Source: Alkaliphilus hydrothermalis (GTDB taxonomy: Bacteria; Bacillota; Clostridia; Peptostreptococcales; Natronincolaceae). From it: DNA of 64,000 nucleotides. The notes below the pieces were generated by a model that was given only the letters and a program-made list of their open reading frames with translations, searched no databases and was not told the origin of the DNA. The translations under genes were made by a program, and so were the position numbers. The stretch lies in NCBI RefSeq assembly GCF_016908555.1, contig NZ_JAFBEE010000016.1:1-64000 (forward strand), in the 5' to 3' direction. Shown in pieces: positions 44,438 through 52,817 of the stretch (its first letter is position 1; each line of letters starts with the position of its first letter).

Positions 44438-45325
44438 ATGCTAGATTTAAGAATAGAATCTTTTTTAACTGTATGTAAACATGGTAGCTATACAAGGGCA
44501 GCGGAGGAACTTTGTATCACCCAACCAGCCGTCACCCAGCATATCAAAGCATTGGAAAAGCAATATGGATGTAGCTTGATAGAATATCAGAATAGGGAGT
44601 TGAGACTAACAAAACCCGGGGAAATGTTTTATAAATACGCCAAAAATTTAAAGGCAAGTGAGACTTTAATAATGAAAAAACTCAAGGAAGTCAACCAAGA
44701 AAAAAAGACCTTAAAATTTGCCTCCACCTTGACCATAGGAGAATTTACCCTCGCCCCCATCATGGCAGACTTTATCAAACAGTTTCATCAATACGACATC
44801 ACCATGTATGTGGACAATACAGAGAAAGTACTGAAAATGCTGGAAAATGGAGAAATCAACTTTGCACTGGTGGAGGGATTATTTAACCGTAGTGACTATG
44901 AGGCAAAGCTATTTAAATTGGCTAACTTCATATTGATTGCCCCCGTCAATCATCCTCTAGTAAAGAAGGAAAAGGTAGTCCTAGATGACTTGAAACAAGA
45001 GACAATTCTACTACGGGAAAAAGGATCAGGCTCTAGGGCAGTATTGGAGAGGGGACTGTATGACCTTAACTACTCCCTAGATCATTTTGGAAAATTAATC
45101 GAACTGGGGAATGTGAATGTCATTAAGAATATGGTAAAGAAGGAAATCGGTATGAGCTTCATGTACAAGGATGCCGCCCAAGAAGAAATCACACGGGGAG
45201 AGTTGGCGCAAATCAAATTAGCTGACTTTGAAATTCGGAGGGGATTTAACTTCATTGCCCTAAAAACCTGTATGGAACAGAGGGAGCTGCAACAGTTTTT
45301 TTCTTTCTTCAATTCAGCCTGTTAA
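44438..45325 (+). CDS. LysR-family transcriptional regulator (YeiE/CysB-like)
   Basis: 295 residues. N-terminal winged HTH (YTRAAEELCITQPAVTQHIK), linker helix, then a periplasmic-binding-like effector domain beginning near KKTLKFASTLTIGEF. Transcribed away from yeiH with a 110-bp shared upstream region, the classic LysR arrangement, so yeiH is the likely target. The last codons, S-A-C-stop, are contributed by a dispersed palindromic element that begins at 45,316, so the C-terminus may have been altered by its insertion. Confidence 0.9.
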   Translation: MLDLRIESFLTVCKHGSYTRAAEELCITQPAVTQHIKALEKQYGCSLIEYQNRELRLTKPGEMFYKYAKNLKASETLIMKKLKEVNQEKKTLKFASTLTIGEFTLAPIMADFIKQFHQYDITMYVDNTEKVLKMLENGEINFALVEGLFNRSDYEAKLFKLANFILIAPVNHPLVKKEKVVLDDLKQETILLREKGSGSRAVLERGLYDLNYSLDHFGKLIELGNVNVIKNMVKKEIGMSFMYKDAAQEEITRGELAQIKLADFEIRRGFNFIALKTCMEQRELQQFFSFFNSAC

Positions 45326-45437
45326 AAATGACCTTTTTTCTGCGTCACTGCAAAGTCTCAGCACCCTCACGTATTATTCATACGCTACCTTCGCTGAGAC
45401 TTCGAGTTCCTTGCATCTAATACATTTTGAACAGGCT
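45316..45437. repeat. Dispersed palindromic element, copy A
   Basis: Terminal inverted repeats AGCCTGTTAAAAATG (45,316-45,330) and CATTTTGAACAGGCT (45,423-45,437) match at 14 of 15 positions. Inside is a hairpin with TCTCAGC/GCTGAGA and the CAGCACCC...ACGTATT...CATACG core. A related element is at 55,136-55,259. It starts within the last codons of the LysR gene and supplies its stop. A partial repeat (CTATCTTCTGAGTCAAAAAT) follows to about 45,480. Confidence 0.75.
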
Positions 45438-45669
45438 TGAGAAACCTGTTCAAAATCCCTATCTTCTGAGTCAAAAATATAGGGTATCCCATTCATGAAT
45501 ATGTTTTTATTAATGGGATAGAATATTAGTGGTGGAGGCATGAAATGAAAAAATGAAATTATCTAAAAATATTGACTATACCAATTTTATACAGTATAAT
45601 GTTAGGGAAGTATCAAATTAAATTATTTAAAAAACTATCACAGTTGTTGAAAGGAGACGTGTTGTTATT

Positions 45670-45702
45670 ATGAAAAAAGTATTTGGGGTATTTTTCAACT
45701 AA
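45670..45702 (+). CDS. Candidate leader peptide upstream of rsgA
   Basis: GAAAGGAGACGTG precedes ATG 45,670, opening the 10-codon ORF MKKVFGVFFN ending at TAA 45,700-45,702. It has a better Shine-Dalgarno than the GTPase gene itself. About 90 nt later comes an intrinsic terminator, the arrangement of ribosome-mediated attenuation. Confidence 0.55.
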   Translation: MKKVFGVFFN

Positions 45703-45712
45703 CTGAATAAAG

Positions 45713-45822
45713 CCCATAGGTCACCTTTGTTTTTGTCGTGCCTTTGGGGAATCAATGAGTTTAACCTTTCAGCCTAAATAGATTGTGGCAAATACACGGT
45801 ATGGTTAGCGTGTTTTTTTTAT
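45713..45822 (+). promoter_or_regulatory. Attenuator region with terminator before rsgA
   Basis: CCCATAGG (45,713-45,720) can pair with CCTTTGGG (45,741-45,748). Then ACACG (45,794-45,798) and CGTGT (45,809-45,813) form a hairpin followed by a run of eight T residues, a clear intrinsic terminator lying upstream of, not after, the gene. Read-through would be required to express rsgA. The remainder of the leader to 46,003 includes a second G-rich stretch (AGGAGGAGG at 45,842). Confidence 0.6.
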
Positions 45823-46003
45823 GCCCAAAATCAAGGTCCGCAGGAGGAGGTTCTCTTAGCGGTATTTTTATGTCCTTTTTTTAGGCTCATGCTCAACTCA
45901 GCTCATCAAGTATTCTAATCAATGGAACACCACTAGAAAATTGAACAAAATAAAACTAAAACATCGAAACCAAAACTCAAAAAGAAAGAAGGAATCAACC
46001 ATA

Positions 46004-47110
46004 ATGATATTAAACCAAAATTTAAAAGAAAACATAAATGCAAATGAAAGGATCACTTTAGTACAAAATCAAAATCTAGAGCAATATGGATGGAATCAAA
46101 ATTTTGAAAAGCAATTTGAATTATTTAAAGCAAAGGGATATGAGGTAGGAAGAGTCGTCATCGAACATAAACATATCTACAGGGTTTTAACAAAAGCTGG
46201 GGAAGTTTTAGCTGAAATCTCTGGGAAAATGAGGTTTCAATCCACAGGTCAAGGAGAATTTCCAGCAGTGGGGGACTGGGTTGTTGTTTCTCTACGACCA
46301 GAAGAAAATAAAGCCACCATCCACGGGGTATTGCCAAGAAAGAGTAAGTTTTCACGAAAGGTGGCGGGTAGAGATGTGGAGGAGCAAATCATTGCTGCCA
46401 ACTTTGATACTGTTCTGATCGTCAGTTCCTTAAATAATGACTTTAATGTTAGAAGGATTGAAAGATATCTTACTATGGCTTGGGAAAGTGGAGGAAATCC
46501 CGTTATTGTCCTCAGTAAAGCAGATTTATGTGATGATATAGAAGAAAGGGTAAGTCAGTTGGACGCCATCGCTGTAGGTGTACCTATATGTATCATCAGT
46601 TCCCTAGAAGGTAGAGGATTAGATGAAATTAGAAAATATTTAGGATTTGGCAAGACAGTCGCCATCTTAGGTTCTTCTGGGGTGGGTAAATCCACATTAA
46701 TTAATAACCTAGCAGGGGAGGAAATATTGGCAGTACAGGCGATTAGAGAGGATGATGACGAAGGTAGACATACCACCACCCATCGACAGTTGGTTGTCCT
46801 AAAGGACGGGGGACTGATCATTGATACCCCAGGCATGAGGGAGTTCCAGATTTGGGAAGGTAGTGAAGGTGTGCAACAGACCTTTGGCGATATTGAAGAA
46901 TTGGCCCAGCAATGTAAATTTAATGATTGTAGCCATAAAAATGAGCCAGGATGTGCTGTACAGGATGCCATTGAAAATGGATCTCTAGCAGAATCTCGCT
47001 TCCAAAGCTATCTAAAGCTTCAAAGAGAAATTCGATTCCTTGAGAATAAAAAGAAAAAGGGAGTTAAAGGCCCCCATAAAATGAGGGGGAAAAGTCCAAC
47101 TAAAAGATAA
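46004..47110 (+). CDS. rsgA: Ribosome small-subunit-dependent GTPase A (RsgA/YjeQ family)
   Basis: 368 residues from ATG 46,004 (AGAAGGAATC upstream). N-terminal OB-fold (VGDWVVVSLRPEENKATI), then a circularly permuted GTPase with G4 LSKADL preceding G1 GSSGVGKSTLIN and G3 DTPGMRE, and a C-terminal zinc site CKFNDCSHKNEPGC. The family checks 30S maturation. The long N-terminal extension, basic tail (KKKKGVKGPHKMRGKS) and an attenuator-type leader suggest an inducible paralogue rather than the housekeeping copy; this is inference. Confidence 0.88.
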   Translation: MILNQNLKENINANERITLVQNQNLEQYGWNQNFEKQFELFKAKGYEVGRVVIEHKHIYRVLTKAGEVLAEISGKMRFQSTGQGEFPAVGDWVVVSLRPEENKATIHGVLPRKSKFSRKVAGRDVEEQIIAANFDTVLIVSSLNNDFNVRRIERYLTMAWESGGNPVIVLSKADLCDDIEERVSQLDAIAVGVPICIISSLEGRGLDEIRKYLGFGKTVAILGSSGVGKSTLINNLAGEEILAVQAIREDDDEGRHTTTHRQLVVLKDGGLIIDTPGMREFQIWEGSEGVQQTFGDIEELAQQCKFNDCSHKNEPGCAVQDAIENGSLAESRFQSYLKLQREIRFLENKKKKGVKGPHKMRGKSPTKR

Positions 47111-47313
47111 AACGAAGATAGAAGAAGATAAAAAATAAAGATAATTAAAGTTGAAGATAAATCAGTTTCTAAAAAGTTAGATGTAAAATATTTTGTGGGT
47201 CAATACTTTATAAAAAAATATTATGGACTTTGTGTTATCTAATTGGTAAATTAGTGTTAGAATAATAATGATATAAATCTAGCATTTTAAACCAGTAAAG
47301 AAGGGATTTTTAA

Positions 47314-48003
47314 ATGAGAATTAATAAATTCATCAGTGAAACGGGAGTATGTTCAAGAAGAGAAGCCGATAGTTGGGTTCAAGCAAAGCGGATTACCATC
47401 AATGGTAAAGTGGCAGAGCTGGGAAGTACAGTGGAGTCAGGGGATGTAGTAAAGGTGGATGGTAAGCCTATCAGGGCAAAGCGAAAGCCCGTCTATATCG
47501 CCCTCAACAAACCAGTAGGAATCACCTCCACCACCGAAAGACATATAGCAGGGAATATCGTAGATTTGGTAAACCATAAAGAGAGAATCTTTCCTATTGG
47601 CAGACTGGATAAGGATTCGCAAGGGTTAATTCTCCTTACCAATGATGGGGACATTGTCAATAAGATTTTAAGGGCAGAAAACAACCACGAGAAGGAGTAT
47701 ATAGTGACGGTGAATAAGCCCATCAACAATTCCTTTATCGAGGGAATGTCAAAGGGAGTTAGAATCCTTGGTACAAAAACCAAGCCCTGTAAAGTAAAGA
47801 AAATCAATGACAAGACCTTTAACATTATTCTAACCCAAGGGCTGAATAGACAAATAAGGAGAATGTGTCAAGTCTTTGGATATGAAGTAGTAAAACTCAA
47901 AAGGATACGGATCATGAACATTCATTTGGGTGAGATGAAAATCGGTCAATGGAGAGATCTCACCAGTAAAGAGTTAAAGGAACTAGGTATGTTGATTAAA
48001 TAA
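47314..48003 (+). CDS. rluF: 23S rRNA pseudouridine synthase, RluF type (RsuA family)
   Basis: 229 residues. An S4 RNA-binding domain (RINKFISETGVCSRREADSW) precedes the RsuA-type catalytic domain, with the catalytic aspartate in PIGRLDKDSQGLILLTNDG and the conserved LTQGLNRQIRRMCQVFGY. RluF modifies U2604/2605 of 23S rRNA in E. coli. The ATG at 47,314 has AAGAAGGGATTTTTAA upstream. It follows rsgA by about 200 nt, so two ribosome-modifying or checking genes are neighbours. Confidence 0.9.
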   Translation: MRINKFISETGVCSRREADSWVQAKRITINGKVAELGSTVESGDVVKVDGKPIRAKRKPVYIALNKPVGITSTTERHIAGNIVDLVNHKERIFPIGRLDKDSQGLILLTNDGDIVNKILRAENNHEKEYIVTVNKPINNSFIEGMSKGVRILGTKTKPCKVKKINDKTFNIILTQGLNRQIRRMCQVFGYEVVKLKRIRIMNIHLGEMKIGQWRDLTSKELKELGMLIK

Positions 48004-48015
48004 CTATATTCAAAA

Positions 48016-49248
48016 TTACTCTACTTCTTTTTCTAATCGATTGAAGATGGATTTTACACCCTGCCACCAGTTTTTATCCTCGGCATACTTACGGTTAATC
48101 CATTGGAATGCATCCATGTCATCAGGGCGGTCCTTTGATAGATTAATGACAGTTCGGGCAGCAATCCTAGCAGAGTCACCTATGTCAGTGTTATAATCCT
48201 GCCAACTATGGAAGACATTGAAGGGGTTGTTGACAATTTTTAAAGCAGCGGGATGATCCTTAGGAACAAATCCCTGCTCATGACCTGTAATGGCAAACAA
48301 TACAAGGGGATTGAGTCCAAATTCCTTAGCTGCATCAAGTATGGCTGTGAAGTAGGGTTCCTCCTTCAATAAAGAATTTCTCGTAGTTAAGTATGCCTTC
48401 AGCTTATCACCATTAATCTCCTTATAATGAAAATGAAGAGGTAGATGGGCTGGGGAATGAACGACATTATTGGGAGATTCAAGGACTGGGATCGTATCTT
48501 CATCCGCCGAAACTGACACCATTAAACGACCAGCAAAAAATAGTATGAGTACTGATACAGCAATATATGTATGTAATTTTGCAGATTTTAAAAGGCCTTT
48601 GGGAAAGGAAAGCTTCTCAGGGGTCTTTTTGATGGACTTAGGATTATAAGCTACTAACTTGCATTTAGAAGTAACAGGATTACGATTTGTTGTTTCTTTT
48701 ACTTCTACATTTATCGGATGAATTTCATTAAAATGATTTGTCACACTATTTTCTAATGGAGTCTCATCTTCCAGTAAAGCATGTTGTGAATGTAAGTCCA
48801 AAGCAATATGTTCTTCATTAATATTTAGAGCATTACTTTCATTATGTAGACTATGTTGATAGTTATTTTGATATGTAATGATTTCCGACAACTGAATAGG
48901 GGACTTAATATTCCCATTCACCCAGTTATGGAGGTCATATAGGAACTGCTCATCCTTGTTTTCAAGGGAAAGGATAAGAGAGACTTCAAAAACATCAAGT
49001 AAAAAAATACCATCGGGATTTTTTAATAGAGGGCCTTTGAAAATCTGCTCCTGAATTCTGTGTCGGTAATAGGGAGAAAAGCCCTCTAAGTGTTTGCCCA
49101 CGATTCCATCAATGGCATTGGCTAAAACCTCTGCCCGACTTTGGGGGGAGTAATGGGGATATTTAGTTAAAATATATTCCCGAATACGAAGGACATCCTC
49201 CTTTATTAAAACCTTTGATTCCTTCAAATCTTTAGTAAAATCCGCCAT
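48016..49248 (-). CDS. Membrane-anchored lysozyme-like protein
   Basis: 410 residues in three parts: an N-terminal cytosolic helical domain (about 1-120), a low-complexity linker with a single membrane helix near 230-250 (LHTYIAVSVLILFFAG), and an outside C-terminal domain with PYFTAILDAAKEFGLNP, LFAITGHEQGFVP and NPFNVFHSWQDYNTDIG. The HEQG glutamate and following Asn-rich block resemble lysozyme or glucosaminidase-like murein hydrolases, so cell-wall cleavage is plausible. GAGGGGTG precedes the ATG. The N-terminal domain is unknown to me. Confidence 0.65.
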   Translation of the reverse strand: MADFTKDLKESKVLIKEDVLRIREYILTKYPHYSPQSRAEVLANAIDGIVGKHLEGFSPYYRHRIQEQIFKGPLLKNPDGIFLLDVFEVSLILSLENKDEQFLYDLHNWVNGNIKSPIQLSEIITYQNNYQHSLHNESNALNINEEHIALDLHSQHALLEDETPLENSVTNHFNEIHPINVEVKETTNRNPVTSKCKLVAYNPKSIKKTPEKLSFPKGLLKSAKLHTYIAVSVLILFFAGRLMVSVSADEDTIPVLESPNNVVHSPAHLPLHFHYKEINGDKLKAYLTTRNSLLKEEPYFTAILDAAKEFGLNPLVLFAITGHEQGFVPKDHPAALKIVNNPFNVFHSWQDYNTDIGDSARIAARTVINLSKDRPDDMDAFQWINRKYAEDKNWWQGVKSIFNRLEKEVE

Positions 49249-49604
49249 CGTATCACACCCCTCTAGTCCAAAATAGAAAGCTAATAATTATTATAGCTTA
49301 AATTAATTGTTCTTTCTATCATGGAAATAGACACAACTACCACAATATATTCCTGTGATGGACACTACTAATGACTTTGAATAGGCTAATGTTGAGATGG
49401 TTTTATTGAAACTAGTATAAATAGAAATAAAATATTTTCTTATAGTCAAAAAATATTATATAATACTTAGTGAGGCAAAATAAAATTTGCAATCGAATGT
49501 TGACCAGCGATGAATTTTTAAAAAGCAGGAGAAGAGTAAAAGCGTAAGCAAAGAAGTAAAAAGCGATAAAACTATCTAGAGCATAACACGTGAGGAGGAA
49601 AAAA
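49249..49604. other. Intergenic region without recognised features
   Basis: A/T-rich gap between the divergent lysozyme-like and Gate-domain genes. It must hold promoters for both, but I see no convincing hexamer pair or operator. Confidence 0.5.
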
Positions 49605-50030
49605 ATGATTGTTAAATCAGTAATTGACGGATTTAAGAAGGGGCTAGAGACCACTTGGATGCTGGCTAAAATCATTGTGCCAGTATTTTTTGTAGTCACT
49701 TTTTTACAATACACACCGATTTTAGGTTGGGTGGCAGAGCTATTTAAACCTGTCATGGCTCTATTTAATCTCCCAGGGGAAGCAGCTATTATTTTAGTTT
49801 TGGGAAATTTCTTAAATATCTATGCGGCAATAGGAGCTATCAAAGCTGTAGACCTCAGTGCATTGGAAATCACGACCCTTTCCATGATGTTATCCTTCTC
49901 CCATTCACAACTGGTTGAGACGGCAGTAGCCAAAAAGCTAGGGATTAGTGGATTTAAGGTTGTCTTTATTAGAGTGAGCCTAGCGGTGGTATCGGGAATA
50001 ATTATAGGAAGGATGGGGATATTACTATGA
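49605..50030 (+). CDS. Nucleoside recognition (Gate) domain membrane protein, first
   Basis: 141 residues from ATG 49,605 (GAGGAGGAAAAA upstream). Four membrane helices; the Gate-domain pattern IVPVFFVVTFLQYTPILGWV, then EAAIILVLGNFLNIYAAIGA and LSFSHSQLVETAVAKKLG. Its stop overlaps the next start (ATGA). Paired small Gate proteins (YjiG/YjiH, SpmA/SpmB types) probably work as a two-subunit membrane complex; the substrate is not known. Confidence 0.8.
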   Translation: MIVKSVIDGFKKGLETTWMLAKIIVPVFFVVTFLQYTPILGWVAELFKPVMALFNLPGEAAIILVLGNFLNIYAAIGAIKAVDLSALEITTLSMMLSFSHSQLVETAVAKKLGISGFKVVFIRVSLAVVSGIIIGRMGILL

Positions 50031-50524
50031 TGGATATATTGAAGGAAGCTGCCCTCGGGAGTTTTAATTCTGTTTATTCAATTGCAATAATCATCATCCC
50101 TATTATGATTGTAATGCAGCTTATGAAGGATTATCAAGTACTAGATAAAGCAACAGGACCCTTTAGTTTCTTATCTAAAATTTTTAATACTTCCCAAGAA
50201 TCAGTGCTACCTTTTTTAGTGGGAATTATTTTCGGCCTCTCCTATGGTGCAGGAGTAATCATTCAAAGTGCGAAGGAAGGGAATTTGTCCAAAAGGGATT
50301 TATTCCTAATCACTGTATTCCTAATAACCTGCCATGCAGTGTTTGAAGATACTTTGCTTTTTGTTGCAGTAGGGGCAAACGGTTGGCTTCTATTGGGGGT
50401 CAGAACATTGGCAGCTTTTCTTTTAACGTATATCTTGTCTAAGAGAATAAAAATTGAAGATGTGTCTAAATTAGAAGCAGAGGATGGACAGGAACTCTGC
50501 CATAACCACAAACAAATTTTTTAA
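50027..50524 (+). CDS. Nucleoside recognition (Gate) domain membrane protein, second
   Basis: 165 residues, five membrane segments. The conserved GIIFGLSYGAGVIIQSAKEG and LITVFLITCHAVFEDTLLFVAVGAN blocks are Gate-domain hallmarks. It begins at ATG 50,027 within the previous gene's stop, so the two are translationally coupled. The hydrophilic C-terminal tail ends in a His-containing stretch (GQELCHNHKQ) that could bind metal. Confidence 0.8.
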   Translation: MMDILKEAALGSFNSVYSIAIIIIPIMIVMQLMKDYQVLDKATGPFSFLSKIFNTSQESVLPFLVGIIFGLSYGAGVIIQSAKEGNLSKRDLFLITVFLITCHAVFEDTLLFVAVGANGWLLLGVRTLAAFLLTYILSKRIKIEDVSKLEAEDGQELCHNHKQIF

Positions 50525-50535
50525 TAATACCATAT

Positions 50536-50597
50536 AAACCCCAGCAAACCATCATCCTATGTAGTTAGCATAGTATTGGGAACTGGGGTTTTGTTTT
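50536..50597. terminator. Terminator after the Gate-domain pair
   Basis: AAACCCCAG (50,536-50,544) pairs with CTGGGGTTT (50,583-50,591), with an inner CTATG/CATAG hairpin, followed by TGTTTTG. Confidence 0.8.
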
Positions 50598-50649
50598 GAT
50601 TATTTTGCCTTGGAAGACGAATCAATTGTGAATTGGTGATATAGATGAT

Positions 50650-51789
50650 TTAATAGTGGACGCGAACAAGATGAAATTTAATTCCTTTATTGTTCCACCC
50701 CAAATCCCACGGAACCCGATAACGGTCTGAATTATGGGAGTTTACTAAGGCATACCCCTTTGAGTCCTGCCCTGAAACAACTGAAATATGGGTAACCTTA
50801 CCCTTCTTTTCATAGGCAACATAATCCCCCGGTAACAGTTTAAAGGAGGCCTTCAGAATTTGATCATAAGAGCCATAGGCAATACGGGAAGCCCTACCAC
50901 TGTTGAGCATATAATCATTAAAGGCATTTGCATTTAGCCAAGCTTTGCTACCTTCACCTTTTTCATAGTTCCAGGTTCTATTTTTTCTAAATCCACCACC
51001 CTCAAAGAGCATTTGAGAAGCAAAGTTGGCACAATTTCCCCCTTGAGCGTTGAAATTTCCGTACTTAGGATTATACTTAAAACCAAACTCCGGTAAGCTT
51101 GCGGCTCCACAATATTGATCTATGTACTCCAATGCCTTTACTCTTCTTTCATTCAAATCCGATAGATCCTTTGGTTGCCCTGATGTAATAATTTTTTTCA
51201 TCACTTCTGTTGTCATCTCATCTAGGTGAAGGGAGTCAGCAAAGGGATCGGCATACCATTCCTTCGTGATCACCCAGCTATCTCCATTGGGAATCAAATC
51301 TAAAGTATGATAAGTGCCGATTCTAAAGATATCCGTAACCTCAGGCGTATCATTGTAACTATATTGATATTCCGTGGAAACCAATAGACCAACTGTAAAT
51401 CCTTCACCCTTTGGCTTTGAATATCTAACAATGACATCTGAATCAATATCCTTAAATGTAACAGCTTGTTTCTCCGACCATTTATGCAGGTACTTCATTT
51501 TTTTAAGCTCATGTTCATATGCCCAAACACCATTTCGCAACTTTTGGTTATATAGGCTACTTAAAGCCGCTGTATTTTTCTCTAATAAGGTCTGATTCCT
51601 AAGGTGTAAAAGCTGATGAATCTCCTCTGTCAGCATGAGGTTAATCTCTTCACTGGAGAAAACAGCTGCCATCTCATGGGATGAAAACCAGTTAAAATAC
51701 CATGAAAAACTTAAAAATATTGCCAGTAATATTGCAATAAGCGTTACTAAAATCCTGACTAATTTTTTTATACTCATTAAAATAATCAT
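50650..51789 (-). CDS. Exported protein with amidase-6 domain
   Basis: 379 residues from ATG 51,789 (TTTGGAGGGAAAATTA upstream). An N-terminal signal/anchor helix (LVTLIAILLAIFLSFSWYFN), a middle domain of about 190 residues, then an Amidase_6-type domain with YCGAASLPEFGFKYN, GGNCANFASQMLFEGG (Cys of a putative catalytic triad), LPGDYVAYEKKGKVTHISVV and YALVNSHNSDRYRVPW. The Cys, His (THISVV) and Asn/His residues fit a papain-like cell-wall or peptide hydrolase acting outside the cell. Monocistronic. Confidence 0.8.
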   Translation of the reverse strand: MIILMSIKKLVRILVTLIAILLAIFLSFSWYFNWFSSHEMAAVFSSEEINLMLTEEIHQLLHLRNQTLLEKNTAALSSLYNQKLRNGVWAYEHELKKMKYLHKWSEKQAVTFKDIDSDVIVRYSKPKGEGFTVGLLVSTEYQYSYNDTPEVTDIFRIGTYHTLDLIPNGDSWVITKEWYADPFADSLHLDEMTTEVMKKIITSGQPKDLSDLNERRVKALEYIDQYCGAASLPEFGFKYNPKYGNFNAQGGNCANFASQMLFEGGGFRKNRTWNYEKGEGSKAWLNANAFNDYMLNSGRASRIAYGSYDQILKASFKLLPGDYVAYEKKGKVTHISVVSGQDSKGYALVNSHNSDRYRVPWDLGWNNKGIKFHLVRVHY

Positions 51790-51999
51790 TAATTTTCCCT
51801 CCAAAATATCCTTCATTGGAGTATATGAAGGATGTTTTATGACTAGACCTAATACAGGTAACTCAATGGAAAAAACAACTATTTATTGAAGGGGAGGAAA
51901 ACTAAAAAGGAATGACAAATTAAAGTAGTACTAGAAGTCTTTTTGGGTATAATCAAAATAGCTTAGCAAGTAGAAGTTAGAAGTAAAGGAGATAAAGAA

Positions 52000-52176
52000 A
52001 TGGAAAAAAATATGAATCATCATCAATGCACTGTATGTAGCTATGTCTACAAACCTGAAAGAGGGGATTGGACCCACGAAATTAAGGCAGGCACAAGTTT
52101 TGAGGACCTACCAGAGGATTGGAGATGCCCCACCTGCAATCAGCCCAAAATGGCTTTTGTGGAGAAAAATAGTTGA
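52000..52176 (+). CDS. Rubredoxin
   Basis: 58 residues, too short for most gene callers. ATG 52,000 follows AAAGGAGATAAAGAA. Two metal-binding loops are clear: CTVCSYVYKPERGD (Cys10, Cys13) and DWRCPTCNQPK (Cys43, Cys46), which bind one iron. The FEDLPEDW segment is canonical. A cytosolic one-electron carrier, in anaerobes commonly feeding oxygen- or peroxide-reducing enzymes. Its physical partner is not encoded beside it; a membrane protein gene follows 105 nt downstream. Confidence 0.93.
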   Translation: MEKNMNHHQCTVCSYVYKPERGDWTHEIKAGTSFEDLPEDWRCPTCNQPKMAFVEKNS

Positions 52177-52281
52177 TACATAATGAATATCAAACAAAAT
52201 CCTATTCCTGTTTTTAAAAACAAGAACCTCAAAACACTTGACTGCATAAATATGTTAAAAAGGCCAAAAGGGGGAAGAAGT

Positions 52282-52680
52282 ATGTACAATTACCCAGGGA
52301 TGAGTTTCTTAATGGTAATCATTATTCATATCGTTACCAGTTATCCTATATATTTATTGTCTAAAAAAGCGGGATATAAAGATGCAATCTTCGCTTTTAT
52401 ACCTATTTTTAATATCATTTTACTACTTAATGTTGCTGGAATGAGCGGATGGTGGACATTAGTATTAATTTTTATTCCATTAATCAATGTATTATTGGGG
52501 TTATATGTCACATTTCGATTCTTCGCAGGTTTTGAATCGGGGGTTGGCGTATTTGCCATCATTATCTTTACAGCAATACTGGGAACCGTCATTCCTTTTG
52601 TGTCTATTATTGGAACCTTAGCAGTATGGTGGTTGGCATTATCAGAAAATGATTATATAGGAGAGTTATATGAAAACTGA
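52282..52680 (+). CDS. Small multi-helix membrane protein (DUF5684-like)
   Basis: 132 residues from ATG 52,282 (AAAGGGGGAAGAAGT upstream), not the in-frame ATG at 52,183, which lies 6 nt after the rubredoxin stop without RBS. Four to five membrane helices, with the conserved GYKDAIFAFIPIFNIILLL and GWWTLVLIFIPLINVLLGL blocks typical of DUF5684, a family sometimes fused to or near signal peptidases. Function unknown. It may be co-transcribed with the rubredoxin. Confidence 0.7.
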   Translation: MYNYPGMSFLMVIIIHIVTSYPIYLLSKKAGYKDAIFAFIPIFNIILLLNVAGMSGWWTLVLIFIPLINVLLGLYVTFRFFAGFESGVGVFAIIIFTAILGTVIPFVSIIGTLAVWWLALSENDYIGELYEN

Positions 52681-52717
52681 TGGAATTTATATATAATAAA
52701 TATGGTGGAATAATATT

Positions 52718-52749
52718 CAGTCAAGGGACTTCTCTTGACTGTTTTTTTT
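52718..52749 (+). terminator. Terminator
   Basis: CAGTCAAG (52,718-52,725) and CTTGACTG (52,734-52,741) followed by eight T residues. Confidence 0.9.
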
Positions 52750-52817
52750 ATGTTACAATTATGTTATTAGGATAATTGTTTCAACCTAACATAACAAGCA
52801 GGGAGTGATCAGATCAC

